Shown here: piece by piece, positions 25,792 through 34,903 of the stretch | Numbering within the stretch: the first letter of the stretch is position 1 | Layout of the letters: every line of letters begins with the position of its first letter | Assembly: GCF_004362055.1 (NCBI RefSeq) | Contig: NZ_SNXB01000018.1 | Span: 1-48,744, forward strand | From: Flavobacterium sp. 245 | Lineage (GTDB): Bacteria > Bacteroidota > Bacteroidia > Flavobacteriales > Flavobacteriaceae | Reading direction: 5' to 3' | DNA length: 48,744 nt | The notes under the pieces: generated by a model | The model's database searches: none | Seen by the model: the letters and a program-made list of their open reading frames with translations, nothing else | Told to the model about the DNA's origin: nothing | Position numbers and translations under genes: made by a program

Positions 25792-25908
25792 TTATAGTAT
25801 TAATTTTAAATACATAAATTTAGGCTTTTAAAGGGAGGGATTATTACATTATTCTTCTTTTTGGTTACATCATTTTACAAACCTTATTTATCTACACTTT
25901 TGCAAAAT

Positions 25909-28296
25909 ATGAGAAGATTAAAAAAAATTCTGCTGGTTTTAGTATTGCTTATTGTTATTCTTGCAATTGCGTTATTTGCTTATATTTTTCATTTGAAGCC
26001 CAAATATGAAGGTACACTTCAACTGAAAAATCTTGAAAAGGAAACTACAGTTTATTTTGATGAATTTGGAGTTCCTCATATTTATGCCGATTCCGAAAAA
26101 GATGCGATGACAGCGCTTGGATATGTTCACGCGCAGGAAAGATTATGGCAAATGGAATTGCTTCGAAGAATTGCGCCGGGAAGATTATCTGAAATCTTCG
26201 GATCTGTAGCGCTTAAAAATGATAAGTTTTTTGCCGGAATTGGTATCGAAGAAGCTTCGGCGAAAGCCATTGCTAAATTGGACAAAAACAGTGTGAGTTA
26301 TCAATTGACTCAAGCTTATCTGGACGGAATAAATCAGTATTTGGAAGAAGGTGTAACGCCAATTGAATTTACGCTTGTAGGAGTTAAGAAAGAAAAATTC
26401 ACTATAAAGGACGTTTATAATATCTTCGGATATATGTCTTTCAGTTTTGCAATGGCTCAAAAAACAGATCCTTTGCTAACGGAAATCCGCAATAAATATG
26501 GAGTTGACTATTTGAAAGACTTAGGAATAAACGGCGAATTTAATACAACACAACTTAAAAGTTCAAAAGAAAATATGGAGACCTATACCGAGATTTCAAA
26601 ATCGGTTGTAGCGTTGTTAGATAAATCGCCAATTCCGCCTTTTATCGGAAGTAATAGTTGGGTCGCTGGACCGCATAAAACGAAAAGCGGAAAAGTAATT
26701 TTTGCCAATGATCCACACATTGGATTTTCACAGCCGGCTACTTGGTACGAAGCGCATATAGTAACTCCAGAACATGAGTTGTATGGCTGTTATTTGGCCG
26801 GAACTCCGTTTCCGTTATTGGCGCACAATCGTGATTATGCTTACGGTTTAACGATGTTTGAAAATGATGATATTGATTTTTATCAGGAAAGAACCCTTGG
26901 CGGAGATCCAAATCAATATGAGACTCCAACCGGTTTTGGAAAATATGAAATCAGAAAAAAAACAATCAAAGTAAAAGATACATCTGATATTGTTATGACA
27001 ATAAAGTCAAGCCGACACGGACCAATTATGAATGATCTTTTAGATCATTTGGATAAAAAAAATCCAATTGCAATGTCGTGGACCTATACCAGAGAACCCA
27101 TACAGATCTTAGATGCGGTTTACGGACTTTCGCATGCTAAAAGCAAAGATGATTTTAGAAAAGCGGTTCAGTTAGTAGCCGCGCCTGGATTGAATGTTAT
27201 GTATGGAGATGCTAAAGGAAATGTAGCTTGGTGGGCAACGGGGAAATTGTATAAACATAATAAAGACGTAAATACGTTTTTGATTTTAGACGGTGCAAGC
27301 GGAAAAGATGATATTACAGAATATTTAGATTTTTCGAAAAATCCATCTTCTGAAAATCCGAAATGGGGTTACGTTTATTCGGCCAATAATCAGCCGGAAG
27401 CGATAGATGGTTATTTGTATCCGGGTTATTATTTGCCAGAAGACCGCGCCAAAAGAATTTCAACTTTAATGGATGCCAAATCGGATTGGGACAAAGAAGC
27501 AATCAGTAAAATGATATATGATAATACGTCGCCAATTGCTCCGGGAACGGCTCAAAAATTGATTTCGAGTTTGGATAACAATAAACTTTCAGCAGAAGAA
27601 AAACAGGCTGTTGAAGTTTTGAAATCTTGGAAAGGCACAACAAATCTTGAAGATGTTGCACCAACGATTTACAACAAATGGATTTATCTGTATATGAGAA
27701 ATACTTTTGAAGATGAAATAGGAAAAGACAATTTCGATTTGTTTATAGGGACGCACATCGGGAAACAAGTTATTGCAAGACAAGTTGCCAACGAAAATTC
27801 AGTTTGGTGGGATAATATCAAAACAAAAAATGTAAAAGAAACCAGAACAGATATTGTTTCAAAATCATTTCATGAAGCTATTGCGGCGCTTCAAAAACAA
27901 TTAGGAAATATCATTACAGATTGGAAATGGGGTAAAGTTCACACGGTTGAGCATGAACATCCTTTAGGAAAAATTGCCGCACTTCGTGGATTATTTAATG
28001 TTGGTCCGTTTGATTCGCCAGGGTCAAACGAAGTGATAAATAATTTGTTCTTCGGATTTAATGAAGAAGGAAAATATTACGTAAAAGGCGGGCCTTCAAC
28101 CAGAAGAATTGTTGATTTCTCTGATATTGAAAATAGCTGGAGCATTTTGCCAACAGGTCAATCGGGAAATCCATTCAGTAAACATTACAGCGATCAGGCG
28201 ATAATGTACAATGAAGGCAAATTCAGAAAAATGAAATTGAATAAAGAGGAAATTATAAAAACATCAACAAAACTGGTTTTGAAACCGAGGAATTAG
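25909..28296 (+). CDS. Penicillin acylase family protein (N-terminal nucleophile hydrolase)
   Basis: A 795-aa member of the penicillin/acyl-homoserine-lactone acylase family. The start MRRLKKILL leads into a membrane anchor or signal (ILLVLVLLIVILAIALFAYIF); a TTG 48 bases upstream is open but unlikely. YVHAQERLWQMELLRRIAPGRLSE fits the alpha chain. The self-cleavage site is Gly247-Ser248 (IGSNSWVAG), which makes Ser248 the nucleophile at the start of the beta chain, and NDPHIGFSQPATWYE follows. Such enzymes hydrolyse amides of various acyl groups; the substrate here is unknown. It ends near a long palindrome. Confidence 0.92.
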   Translation: MRRLKKILLVLVLLIVILAIALFAYIFHLKPKYEGTLQLKNLEKETTVYFDEFGVPHIYADSEKDAMTALGYVHAQERLWQMELLRRIAPGRLSEIFGSVALKNDKFFAGIGIEEASAKAIAKLDKNSVSYQLTQAYLDGINQYLEEGVTPIEFTLVGVKKEKFTIKDVYNIFGYMSFSFAMAQKTDPLLTEIRNKYGVDYLKDLGINGEFNTTQLKSSKENMETYTEISKSVVALLDKSPIPPFIGSNSWVAGPHKTKSGKVIFANDPHIGFSQPATWYEAHIVTPEHELYGCYLAGTPFPLLAHNRDYAYGLTMFENDDIDFYQERTLGGDPNQYETPTGFGKYEIRKKTIKVKDTSDIVMTIKSSRHGPIMNDLLDHLDKKNPIAMSWTYTREPIQILDAVYGLSHAKSKDDFRKAVQLVAAPGLNVMYGDAKGNVAWWATGKLYKHNKDVNTFLILDGASGKDDITEYLDFSKNPSSENPKWGYVYSANNQPEAIDGYLYPGYYLPEDRAKRISTLMDAKSDWDKEAISKMIYDNTSPIAPGTAQKLISSLDNNKLSAEEKQAVEVLKSWKGTTNLEDVAPTIYNKWIYLYMRNTFEDEIGKDNFDLFIGTHIGKQVIARQVANENSVWWDNIKTKNVKETRTDIVSKSFHEAIAALQKQLGNIITDWKWGKVHTVEHEHPLGKIAALRGLFNVGPFDSPGSNEVINNLFFGFNEEGKYYVKGGPSTRRIVDFSDIENSWSILPTGQSGNPFSKHYSDQAIMYNEGKFRKMKLNKEEIIKTSTKLVLKPRN

Positions 28297-28324
28297 TTTC
28301 AAGTTTCAAGTTTTCGGCTTGTGT

Positions 28325-28359
28325 AATCTTTGTCAAAGTTTTAAACTTTGACAAAGATT
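28325..28359. repeat. 35-bp palindrome, possible bidirectional terminator
   Basis: AATCTTTGTCAAAGTTT (28325-28341) and its exact complement (28343-28359) flank a single T. It sits between the convergent acylase gene and the minus-strand gene at 28409. It has only short T runs, so it is either a terminator or a repeat unit. Confidence 0.7.
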
Positions 28360-28408
28360 TTGAGGCTAAAAAAACTTAGAACCTTAGCTACTTAGAATCT
28401 TAGCATCT

Positions 28409-28858
28409 TTACTTAGAAATATACTTTCCTAAAACAATATCATTTGCAAAAATATTCAGATTATTTGCAAGGGCTTTGTTAGCGGTCATTACATTTTTAG
28501 TTTGGTAAGCAGTATCTTTTTCATACGCTTTTAAAAGTGTTTCTAATTCAACTTCATCATAAAAAGCAAAAACATTGTAAATCGCATCTCTAAAATTTTT
28601 ATAGTTGATGCTTTCAGTAATTTCCATTGCTTTTTGTTCGTTCCAGCCTTCTTTGGCGGAAGCCTCATTAATTTTAGACAAGCAAAAATCAATTACATAG
28701 GTTTTATAATGTGCGGCTTCGATAATCTTGTCAACAATAATTTTGTTTTGCTGTGTTGGCATTGCCGGTGGCGGAGGGTTATTTTGCGATAAAGATTTAG
28801 CAGAAATAAACAAACATAAGAATGCCGTTAGAAAGCGGTACTTTTTTAAATTTTTCAT
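28409..28858 (-). CDS. Small secreted protein of unknown function
   Basis: 149 aa with a signal peptide (FLTAFLCLFISAKSLSQ), then a short proline stretch (NNPPPPAMPT), then an all-helical domain (VDKIIEAAHYKTYVIDFCLS ... YNVFAFYDEVELETLLKAYE). I do not recognise the family. It is located periplasmically or outside the cell by inference from the signal peptide. A terminator for the upstream serine hydrolase separates the two genes, so this one is probably transcribed on its own. Confidence 0.75.
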   Translation of the reverse strand: MKNLKKYRFLTAFLCLFISAKSLSQNNPPPPAMPTQQNKIIVDKIIEAAHYKTYVIDFCLSKINEASAKEGWNEQKAMEITESINYKNFRDAIYNVFAFYDEVELETLLKAYEKDTAYQTKNVMTANKALANNLNIFANDIVLGKYISK

Positions 28859-28940
28859 AGGTTATTTTATTGTTTTTGGGTACGGCTAAAATAGTATTTT
28901 TAAAGCTAAATCATAGAATTTGAATGTTAGAAATTGTAAC

Positions 28941-28988
28941 AAAAAAACTCCGATAAAACCGTTTTAAAATCGGTCTCATCAGAGTTTT
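28941..28988 (-). terminator. Terminator of the 29006-30457 hydrolase gene
   Basis: Read on the minus strand, an 18-bp stem (28988-28971 with 28961-28944, G-U pairs included) ends in a U-tract templated by the A run from 28941. It lies 17 bases after the stop codon. Confidence 0.82.
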
Positions 28989-29005
28989 AAGAAAATTTAG
29001 ATAGT

Positions 29006-30457
29006 TTATTTTTTCGAAAGTTCTTCTAGTGCTTTTTTTCCGCCTTCATTTGTTGGATCAAGCTCGACAGATTTTGTATAATTTGCAATCGCTAAGTTTT
29101 TGTCGCCATCTGCTAAATAAGCTTCACCTAAACTGTCGTATGTATTTCCCGATTTCGGAAAAGTTTCAACATTAATTTTGAAAACTTCAATGGCTTCTTT
29201 TTTCTTCCCAGATTGTAATAATTGATAGCCCACTCGGTTCATGTCGCCTTCCTTAATAGCATAAGTGGGATCGTTTTTTAATTTTTTATAAGCTTCTGTT
29301 CCCGCCACAGCGCCTTTAGCAGTGTATACATCCAATAAATCTAGAGCCAAAGATTTTTTAGGTTGAAGAAAAGGCTGATCATACAAAATCGCACGAATAC
29401 CATTGGTTATTTCTCCCAGAACAGTTCCGCCGGTATTATTAAGCAAAACGATCAGGTTTTTATCTGCAGGTATTCTTGAAATATTGGTGTTAAAACCGTT
29501 TATGCCTCCACCGTGTTCAATTAATTTCAGTTTTCCTTTATCGCCATTTGCAACTTCTCTGGTTGACCAGCCATATCCATAAAAACCATCCCAAGCTTTG
29601 ATGTAAGGTTTGTATAAAGATTCTATAGATTTTTCTGAAAGCAATTTTGTAGTATAAAGTGCTTGATCCCAAAGGTATAAATCTTCAACAGTTGAGTATA
29701 AAGAACCCGCCGCATACGGAATACTCATATCAAGATAGGCAGCGTTGCTGATGTTTTTTCCATTTTTTTCATAACCGGCCGCTCTGTTTTTTGTTATCAG
29801 ATCAAAATGGTCATAACCAGTGTTGACCATTTTTAAAGGCGTAAAAATGATTTCCTGTAAATTTTGCTCGTATGTTTTGCCTGTAACTTTTTCGATAATA
29901 TAACCGAGTAAAAAGTAGCCCGAATTGCTGTAATTGAATTTTTCGCCCGGAGTAAATTCCAGCGGAAGACTTGAAAACGTTTTAACAAATTCTTCTGGAG
30001 TATAAGGATTGCGACTTTTATCTTTAAAAAAGTTGGGTGCCGATGTATAATTTGGAATACCCGAAGTATGTGTCAGTAAATGATGAATTGTGATTTTATC
30101 ACCAGTTTCTTTTGGATAATCGGCTAAGTAAGTTGTAATAGGAACGTCCAGTTTAAGTTTTCCTTCTTCGGCCAATTTTACAATTAAAAGGGCTGTGAAT
30201 TGTTTGGTGATTGATCCTAATCTAAATTTTGTATCCGGCTGATTTGGAATATTCCATTCAAAATTAGCAGAACCAAATCCTTTCTTAAAAATTACTTTTC
30301 CGTTTTCGGCAACTAAAGCTGAGCCGTTAAATTGTCCGTATTCATTGTATTTGGCTAAAAGCTGTTCGATTTGTTTGGCTTTGTTTTGTGCATAAGTGTT
30401 CAGCGAAAAGAGCTGTAAAATGGCACAAAAAAGAATTAGTTTGATTGCGTTTTTCAT
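29006..30457 (-). CDS. Serine hydrolase (class C beta-lactamase/esterase family) with TPR tail
   Basis: 483 aa with a signal peptide ending at TYAQ (residue 24). The penicillin-binding fold is complete: S82ITK85 (SxxK), YSNSG (YxN) and HGGGINGF (the KTG-equivalent HxG). Residues about 395-480 form tetratricopeptide-like helices (GNTYDSLGEAYLADGDKNLA; AIANYTKSVELDPTNEGGKK). This pattern is common in Bacteroidota exported esterases or peptidases; it should not be read as beta-lactam resistance. The substrate is unknown. It is monocistronic, with its own terminator. Confidence 0.9.
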   Translation of the reverse strand: MKNAIKLILFCAILQLFSLNTYAQNKAKQIEQLLAKYNEYGQFNGSALVAENGKVIFKKGFGSANFEWNIPNQPDTKFRLGSITKQFTALLIVKLAEEGKLKLDVPITTYLADYPKETGDKITIHHLLTHTSGIPNYTSAPNFFKDKSRNPYTPEEFVKTFSSLPLEFTPGEKFNYSNSGYFLLGYIIEKVTGKTYEQNLQEIIFTPLKMVNTGYDHFDLITKNRAAGYEKNGKNISNAAYLDMSIPYAAGSLYSTVEDLYLWDQALYTTKLLSEKSIESLYKPYIKAWDGFYGYGWSTREVANGDKGKLKLIEHGGGINGFNTNISRIPADKNLIVLLNNTGGTVLGEITNGIRAILYDQPFLQPKKSLALDLLDVYTAKGAVAGTEAYKKLKNDPTYAIKEGDMNRVGYQLLQSGKKKEAIEVFKINVETFPKSGNTYDSLGEAYLADGDKNLAIANYTKSVELDPTNEGGKKALEELSKK

Positions 30458-30659
30458 AATGATTGCTGATTATGGGTTTTTGATTAATAAATGATTCATT
30501 TTTGATTGATGATTGAAACTTCTAACAAATAGATATTCAATAATTTAAATCGAAATTACGATTTTTTTATCTGAATAAATTGTGGTGTTTAAATTGTTAG
30601 ACGATCGATTTAGTATTTGGTTTCAAGAACAATCAAATTTTTTCATTTTATTTTAAATC

Positions 30660-30727
30660 AAAACGAATCTGAGCATAAACTTAAAAGTATTTTTAGCGGT
30701 TTATGCTCCTAACTAACGATTCGTTTT
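30660..30727. repeat. Bipartite inverted repeat
   Basis: Outer arms AAAACGAATC (30660-30669) and GATTCGTTTT (30718-30727) and inner arms GAGCATAAAC (30671-30680) and GTTTATGCTC (30699-30708) are each perfect. The inner and outer right arms are offset by 9 bases, giving a long hairpin with a bulge. It lies in the 364-bp gap between two hydrolase genes transcribed in the same direction. It may be a terminator for the upstream gene or a repeat. Nothing else is evident in the gap. Confidence 0.65.
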
Positions 30728-30821
30728 AACTAGCAATCATTCTTTTAAGCTTATAAAATTTTGCTTAAAAACAGTAGTATGAGAATAATTAATTTTATCA
30801 TTTGTTTTAAAATTAAAAAGT

Positions 30822-32357
30822 TTACTTCTTTTCGATGTCGATCAGTTTTTGCCCGTTTTCTCTCAAATAATGAAGCAGTAATTTTTCATAAACTTTGTAG
30901 CCATCATCGACATTGGTAAAAATAAGCAGACCTTGTTTTGTTTTTGGAAGCAAAAAGAAAAGCGTCTGTACGCCTTGATCAGCGCCTCCGTGCGAGAGTG
31001 CATATTCTCCATTTCCAAAATCATAGATTTCAAAGCCTAAACCAAAGTATTTGTCTTTTTTATTTTGGGCAACCTGATGCGAATTCATTTCATCAAATAC
31101 CTTTTTGTTTAAGCCGTCGCTGTTCATTACACTGCACAAAAAAGTGCCGTAATCTTCAATAGTCGTCAATAAATCATCGGCGGCGTTTGCTGTTTTGTTT
31201 TTTACTGGTTCATAAGCATTGCTACTTTTGTCATAATTAATTGCATATCTGGAAATATCAACTTTGTCGTTCCATATATATTGAGTATCATTCATTTTCA
31301 GAGGCTCAAAAATTAATTCTGAAGCCAATTGATTTAAGTTTTTTTTGAATTTCTTTTCCAAAGCTTTTCTCAGATATTCCATTCCTTCGCCCGAATATTG
31401 ATATTGCGTTCCAGGTTTGAATTTGAAATCTAATTTTCCAGATTTATTCATGTATCTCCAGTTCGGAAAACCCGTTTGATGACTTAAGATTATTCTAGTT
31501 GTCAAGAGTTTTGTGTTAGGATCATTTGCAATATCTGGATCGGTCCAATATTTGTAAAGCGGTTCGTCTAAATCCCATTTTCCTGCGCTTACTAATTTTA
31601 AAGCTACAATTGAAGTTACTGGTTTTGTCAAAGATGCTACGTTCCAAATTGTATTATAGGGAGCTGGAACGCCTTTTTTTAGTTCGCCAAAAACCTTTAC
31701 CTGTTTTAGTTTTCCGTCTGCAATAATTCCGATTCCCAAAGCGGGAATATTATTTTCCTTCAGCCATTTTTCGGTTTCTTGCTCATTGTCAAAAAGATTG
31801 GTTTTTTCTTCAGGCGTGTTTACAGCCAAATGATCGTAACTCAAAGATCTTTTTAATCGCCAAATATTGTTTTCCAAAACCCAAACATGAGTAAATCGAG
31901 CTTTGCCTACTAATTTTTCGTTTTTCTGTAGTAGAGGCTCATTTTTAGCCGCAATATTTTCATAAAACTGATGAATTCCGGTTTGAATAGCGCCGTATAA
32001 AACGCCTTTTTTATACAAAGGATAAATTTTTGAGCTTCCTTCAACTAATTCTCTCCGGCATTTATAAGTTGCGGGAGAACCACATAAGCCTTTTTTAAAA
32101 CTTTCTAAAAATTCTGTTTTATTCGAAGTGCCGTCTTTGTCGTGAAAGAATTCAAATTGATCACTGTATAAATTTTCAAATTGCGTGATGTCGCAGGTGT
32201 TGAAACCAATATTAAAAAGAAGGCTGTCTCGCGACATAATGATTTTATATAGGTCTGAGTTTTTTTCTTCCTGAGAAAATCCGGTTTGATGGGTGAAAAA
32301 TAAAATTCCGATCCAAAAGATTTTTAAATAAGAACAAGTGAGATTGATGATTTTCAT
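30822..32357 (-). CDS. Serine hydrolase (beta-lactamase-like) with N-terminal SnoaL/DUF4440-like domain
   Basis: 511 aa with a signal peptide (FWIGILFFTHQTGFSQ). Residues about 35-175 look like an NTF2/SnoaL-type domain (DSLLFNIGFNTCDITQFENL; FTHVWVLENNIWRLKRSLSY). The C-terminal part is a serine hydrolase: S242LTK245, YQYSGEGMEYL in the YxN position with Gly replacing Asn, and SHGGADQGV. YSGEG is a known variant of this group, so activity is not excluded. Substrate unknown. The AraC-type regulator just upstream on the same strand could control it. Confidence 0.87.
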   Translation of the reverse strand: MKIINLTCSYLKIFWIGILFFTHQTGFSQEEKNSDLYKIIMSRDSLLFNIGFNTCDITQFENLYSDQFEFFHDKDGTSNKTEFLESFKKGLCGSPATYKCRRELVEGSSKIYPLYKKGVLYGAIQTGIHQFYENIAAKNEPLLQKNEKLVGKARFTHVWVLENNIWRLKRSLSYDHLAVNTPEEKTNLFDNEQETEKWLKENNIPALGIGIIADGKLKQVKVFGELKKGVPAPYNTIWNVASLTKPVTSIVALKLVSAGKWDLDEPLYKYWTDPDIANDPNTKLLTTRIILSHQTGFPNWRYMNKSGKLDFKFKPGTQYQYSGEGMEYLRKALEKKFKKNLNQLASELIFEPLKMNDTQYIWNDKVDISRYAINYDKSSNAYEPVKNKTANAADDLLTTIEDYGTFLCSVMNSDGLNKKVFDEMNSHQVAQNKKDKYFGLGFEIYDFGNGEYALSHGGADQGVQTLFFLLPKTKQGLLIFTNVDDGYKVYEKLLLHYLRENGQKLIDIEKK

Positions 32358-32435
32358 TTTGATAATTGATTGATGATGAATGATTTTGCAATATTACGCC
32401 AATCAAAAGTTTCAAAATTGTATAAAAGCGAAATC

Positions 32436-33230
32436 TTATCTTTTTTGCGATAGAAAGTACGAATCGGGATTGAATGTCTTTGGAGTTGTTTTGGTAACGT
32501 CTTTGAATTTTTTTATAAAATGTGACTGATCAAAATATTTGTTATAAAGCGCAACATCTGTCAATTTTAATTTTTCTAAATCAGAATTGACCATTTGGTC
32601 GACCGATTTTCTGAATTTCAGAATCTGAATGTACTTTTTAATCGTTAATCCTGTTGCGTTTTTAAATTTTATCTGCAATAAACGCTGTGAAGAATGAAAT
32701 GCCGAACTGATTTCTGAAACCGAAATTTGTTCTTCCTGAGTTTTTATAATTTCACAGATTTGTTCAATTACATTTTTCTCCGAATGTAAAGTCGCTAATT
32801 CCTCAAAATAAGTGTTAATCGTGTTTAATAGAATTTCAATTGCAGCATCAATCTGAATTGGAAAAAGAATTTCTTCAGGTTTAATTTTGATAATCGAATC
32901 GGTAAAATTGCTCAAATCATATTTTGGAAACATCGAAAGTGTCCAAGTGTGAAGCTGGATTATAGTAACTTTAGTTTTGGGCTCGATATTCACCAAAACT
33001 TTATTGGTCATTTGCGAACAAAAGTAAATGCCCTTGTTCATTTCGTATTTGTTTTTACTCGTATGAACTTCAATCGCATTTCCAGAAACAATGGCAAGAT
33101 TAAAACAGCCGTTTGGCAAAACGAGTTTGTTTTCAATCAGGCTTTCGCCGATGCTGTTGTCTAAACACCAAATTTTATTGACGAACCTTTCAGCTTTTTG
33201 ACTTACGTAATATTCTGAATAGAGGTTCAT
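32436..33230 (-). CDS. AraC-family transcriptional regulator
   Basis: 264 aa. The N-terminal part (about 1-150) is a beta-rich sensing domain without a clear ligand motif. The C-terminal part (about 165-260) has the two helix-turn-helix units of AraC/XylS: EISSAFHSSQRLLQIKFKNA and LTDVALYNKYFDQSHFIKKF, followed by TPKTF. The DQSHFIKKFK segment is the strongest family signature. It lies 78 bp upstream of the SnoaL-serine hydrolase gene on the same strand, so a regulatory link is plausible but not shown. Confidence 0.9.
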   Translation of the reverse strand: MNLYSEYYVSQKAERFVNKIWCLDNSIGESLIENKLVLPNGCFNLAIVSGNAIEVHTSKNKYEMNKGIYFCSQMTNKVLVNIEPKTKVTIIQLHTWTLSMFPKYDLSNFTDSIIKIKPEEILFPIQIDAAIEILLNTINTYFEELATLHSEKNVIEQICEIIKTQEEQISVSEISSAFHSSQRLLQIKFKNATGLTIKKYIQILKFRKSVDQMVNSDLEKLKLTDVALYNKYFDQSHFIKKFKDVTKTTPKTFNPDSYFLSQKR

Positions 33231-33291
33231 TTTTGACTAATTAAGTTGGATTATCTTGCTGAAAGAATTAAAAATAGAATTTTAAAACACT

Positions 33292-33831
33292 TTATTTATA
33301 GGTTACAGTGGCAGCATTAATTTTTAATGAATTAACCAATTCTTTAAACGAGTCGAGATATTTGTTAAATTCAGCATTATCTTTTGCAGAAAGGACGGCA
33401 GTAATAATTGTAGTTTTTGATTCAATTACAAGTAAAACTTCTTCTTTGAAATCTGGATAAATATAGGAGACCGCTTTATAGCGCCCAGTTAAAAAATTAT
33501 CTTTTTTCAAATTTTCAAATTTTAGATTTAACTCACCAATCTTTATTTTTGGAATTTCATTTTTTAAGCTTGTGCTATTTCCTTCAATCCATAAATCCAT
33601 ATCAGGCGATGACTGGTAATCTAATCCGTAAACATACATATAGGTATTATCGCTGACATCTTTTTCGGCAGGTTTTATTAAAAAAGGGATCTGGTCATTT
33701 ACTTCCTGAACCCAGTTTTTAGGAATATTCAACATTATTAAATGCTTATTGCCAGTCAACATTTTTGATTGCGCGAACAAATTGAAGGTAAAAAGAATAA
33801 AAAACGAAATTAAATAAGTTTTCTTTTTCAT
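33292..33831 (-). CDS. Small exported protein of unknown function
   Basis: 179 aa with a signal peptide (YLISFFILFTFNLFAQ). The mature part is alpha/beta with a hydrophobic start (NKHLIMLNIPKNWVQEV), reminiscent of short PsbP/MOG1-like lipoproteins or DUF1795-type proteins that share a WxxE-type opening, but I cannot assign it firmly. It lies 61 bp upstream of the AraC gene on the same strand. Confidence 0.72.
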   Translation of the reverse strand: MKKKTYLISFFILFTFNLFAQSKMLTGNKHLIMLNIPKNWVQEVNDQIPFLIKPAEKDVSDNTYMYVYGLDYQSSPDMDLWIEGNSTSLKNEIPKIKIGELNLKFENLKKDNFLTGRYKAVSYIYPDFKEEVLLVIESKTTIITAVLSAKDNAEFNKYLDSFKELVNSLKINAATVTYK

Positions 33832-33879
33832 GTGATTATGTAGAAAGGATAGGTTTATATCAAGCTAATGTATTGCTTT

Positions 33880-34473
33880 TTATAGAAACTCTCCAAAATA
33901 ATCTCGTTTAGTATTTTCCCATTCTTCCAAAATAATACTATAATAAACATCGTCTTTAATGTTTCCTTCAGAATCAATATAATTGTTTCTAAATAAACCT
34001 TCTTTTAAAGCACCTAGTTTTTCAATTGCTCTTTGTGATTTTGTGTTTTCAAGATCGGCGCTGAATTGAATTCTTTTAAATTGAATTTTTTCAAACCCAA
34101 AATTCAACAATTCATATTTGCAGGCTTTGTTTAATCCCGTTCCCTGAAAATCTTTTCCGTACCAAGTCCAGCCAATTTCACATTTTTGGCTCGCATGATT
34201 TAAATAGCCGTAACGCGTACTTCCGGCAACTCTGTTTGTGGCTTTATCTATAATAAGGAAAGGATAACAAATTCCGTCTGCTTTTTGTTTTAAAGTGTTT
34301 TGAATGTAATTTTCGAAATCTTGGTCGTTACGAACGTACATTCCCATATATTTCCAGATTTCATCATCAAATATAATTTCTTTGAGTTCGATGTTTCTTT
34401 CGTTTTCAAAAGGAAGCAATAAAACGCGTTCGTTTTCTAAAATGATATTTGATTGTAATAGTTCGCTATTCAT
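33880..34473 (-). CDS. GNAT-family N-acetyltransferase (RimJ/RimL type)
   Basis: 197 aa. The acetyl-CoA pyrophosphate loop is visible as DFQGTGLNKACK (Q/RxxGxG/A-like). CEIGWTWYGKDFQGTG and SQRAIEKLGALKEGLFRN are typical of the RimJ/RimL branch that acetylates protein N-termini or small molecules. The target cannot be read from sequence. It is probably the first gene of the minus-strand group, just downstream of the nested repeat element at 34521. Confidence 0.88.
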   Translation of the reverse strand: MNSELLQSNIILENERVLLLPFENERNIELKEIIFDDEIWKYMGMYVRNDQDFENYIQNTLKQKADGICYPFLIIDKATNRVAGSTRYGYLNHASQKCEIGWTWYGKDFQGTGLNKACKYELLNFGFEKIQFKRIQFSADLENTKSQRAIEKLGALKEGLFRNNYIDSEGNIKDDVYYSIILEEWENTKRDYFGEFL

Positions 34474-34520
34474 GGTTTTGTAAAGTCAATTGATTTAAGT
34501 TTTTAATGTAGCTGAAATCT

Positions 34521-34720
34521 TCTCGCAAAGTCGCGAAGACGCAAAGTTTTTCTCATTTTATGTCATTCCGACTGAAAGGAGAAATCACACACGGGAGTCG
34601 ACAAAGATTGGCGATCATCGTTACGGAACTACTAGTGTGATTTCTCCTTTCAGTCGAAATGACAAACAGTACGTTTTATGATTGCTTCAAAAACCTTTGC
34701 GTCTTCGCGACTTTGCGAGA
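34521..34720. repeat. Nested inverted-repeat element, second locus
   Basis: Outer arms of 26 bp are perfect (34521-34546, starting TCTCGCAAAGTCGCG; 34695-34720). Inner arms of 29 bp have one mismatch (34562-34590, starting GTCATTCCGACTGAAAG; 34635-34663). The outer arms nearly match those at 21226-21468, but the inner arms belong to a different family. No ORF lies inside. The remainder of 34474-34903 is AT-rich sequence upstream of kmo. Confidence 0.85.
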
Positions 34721-34903
34721 TTATCTTTAGCGAAAATAAACCTTTTCCAATTTCTAATAAATCTATAAAAACCAGAATTTGTTATGAAAACGAGTTTGCA
34801 TGCCCAATTAAATAGGATGAAAATGGTTAAATATTTCCTTTATTTTAAAGCTGTTGTATAATTATTACTTATTTTTACGACCTTATATATTAGATTTTCC
34901 CTG

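Noticed and set aside
29006..32357. Beta-lactam resistance determinants
   Set aside because: Both proteins have the serine-hydrolase motifs, but the TPR or SnoaL domains and the variant YSGEG motif point to general esterases or peptidases; resistance cannot be claimed.
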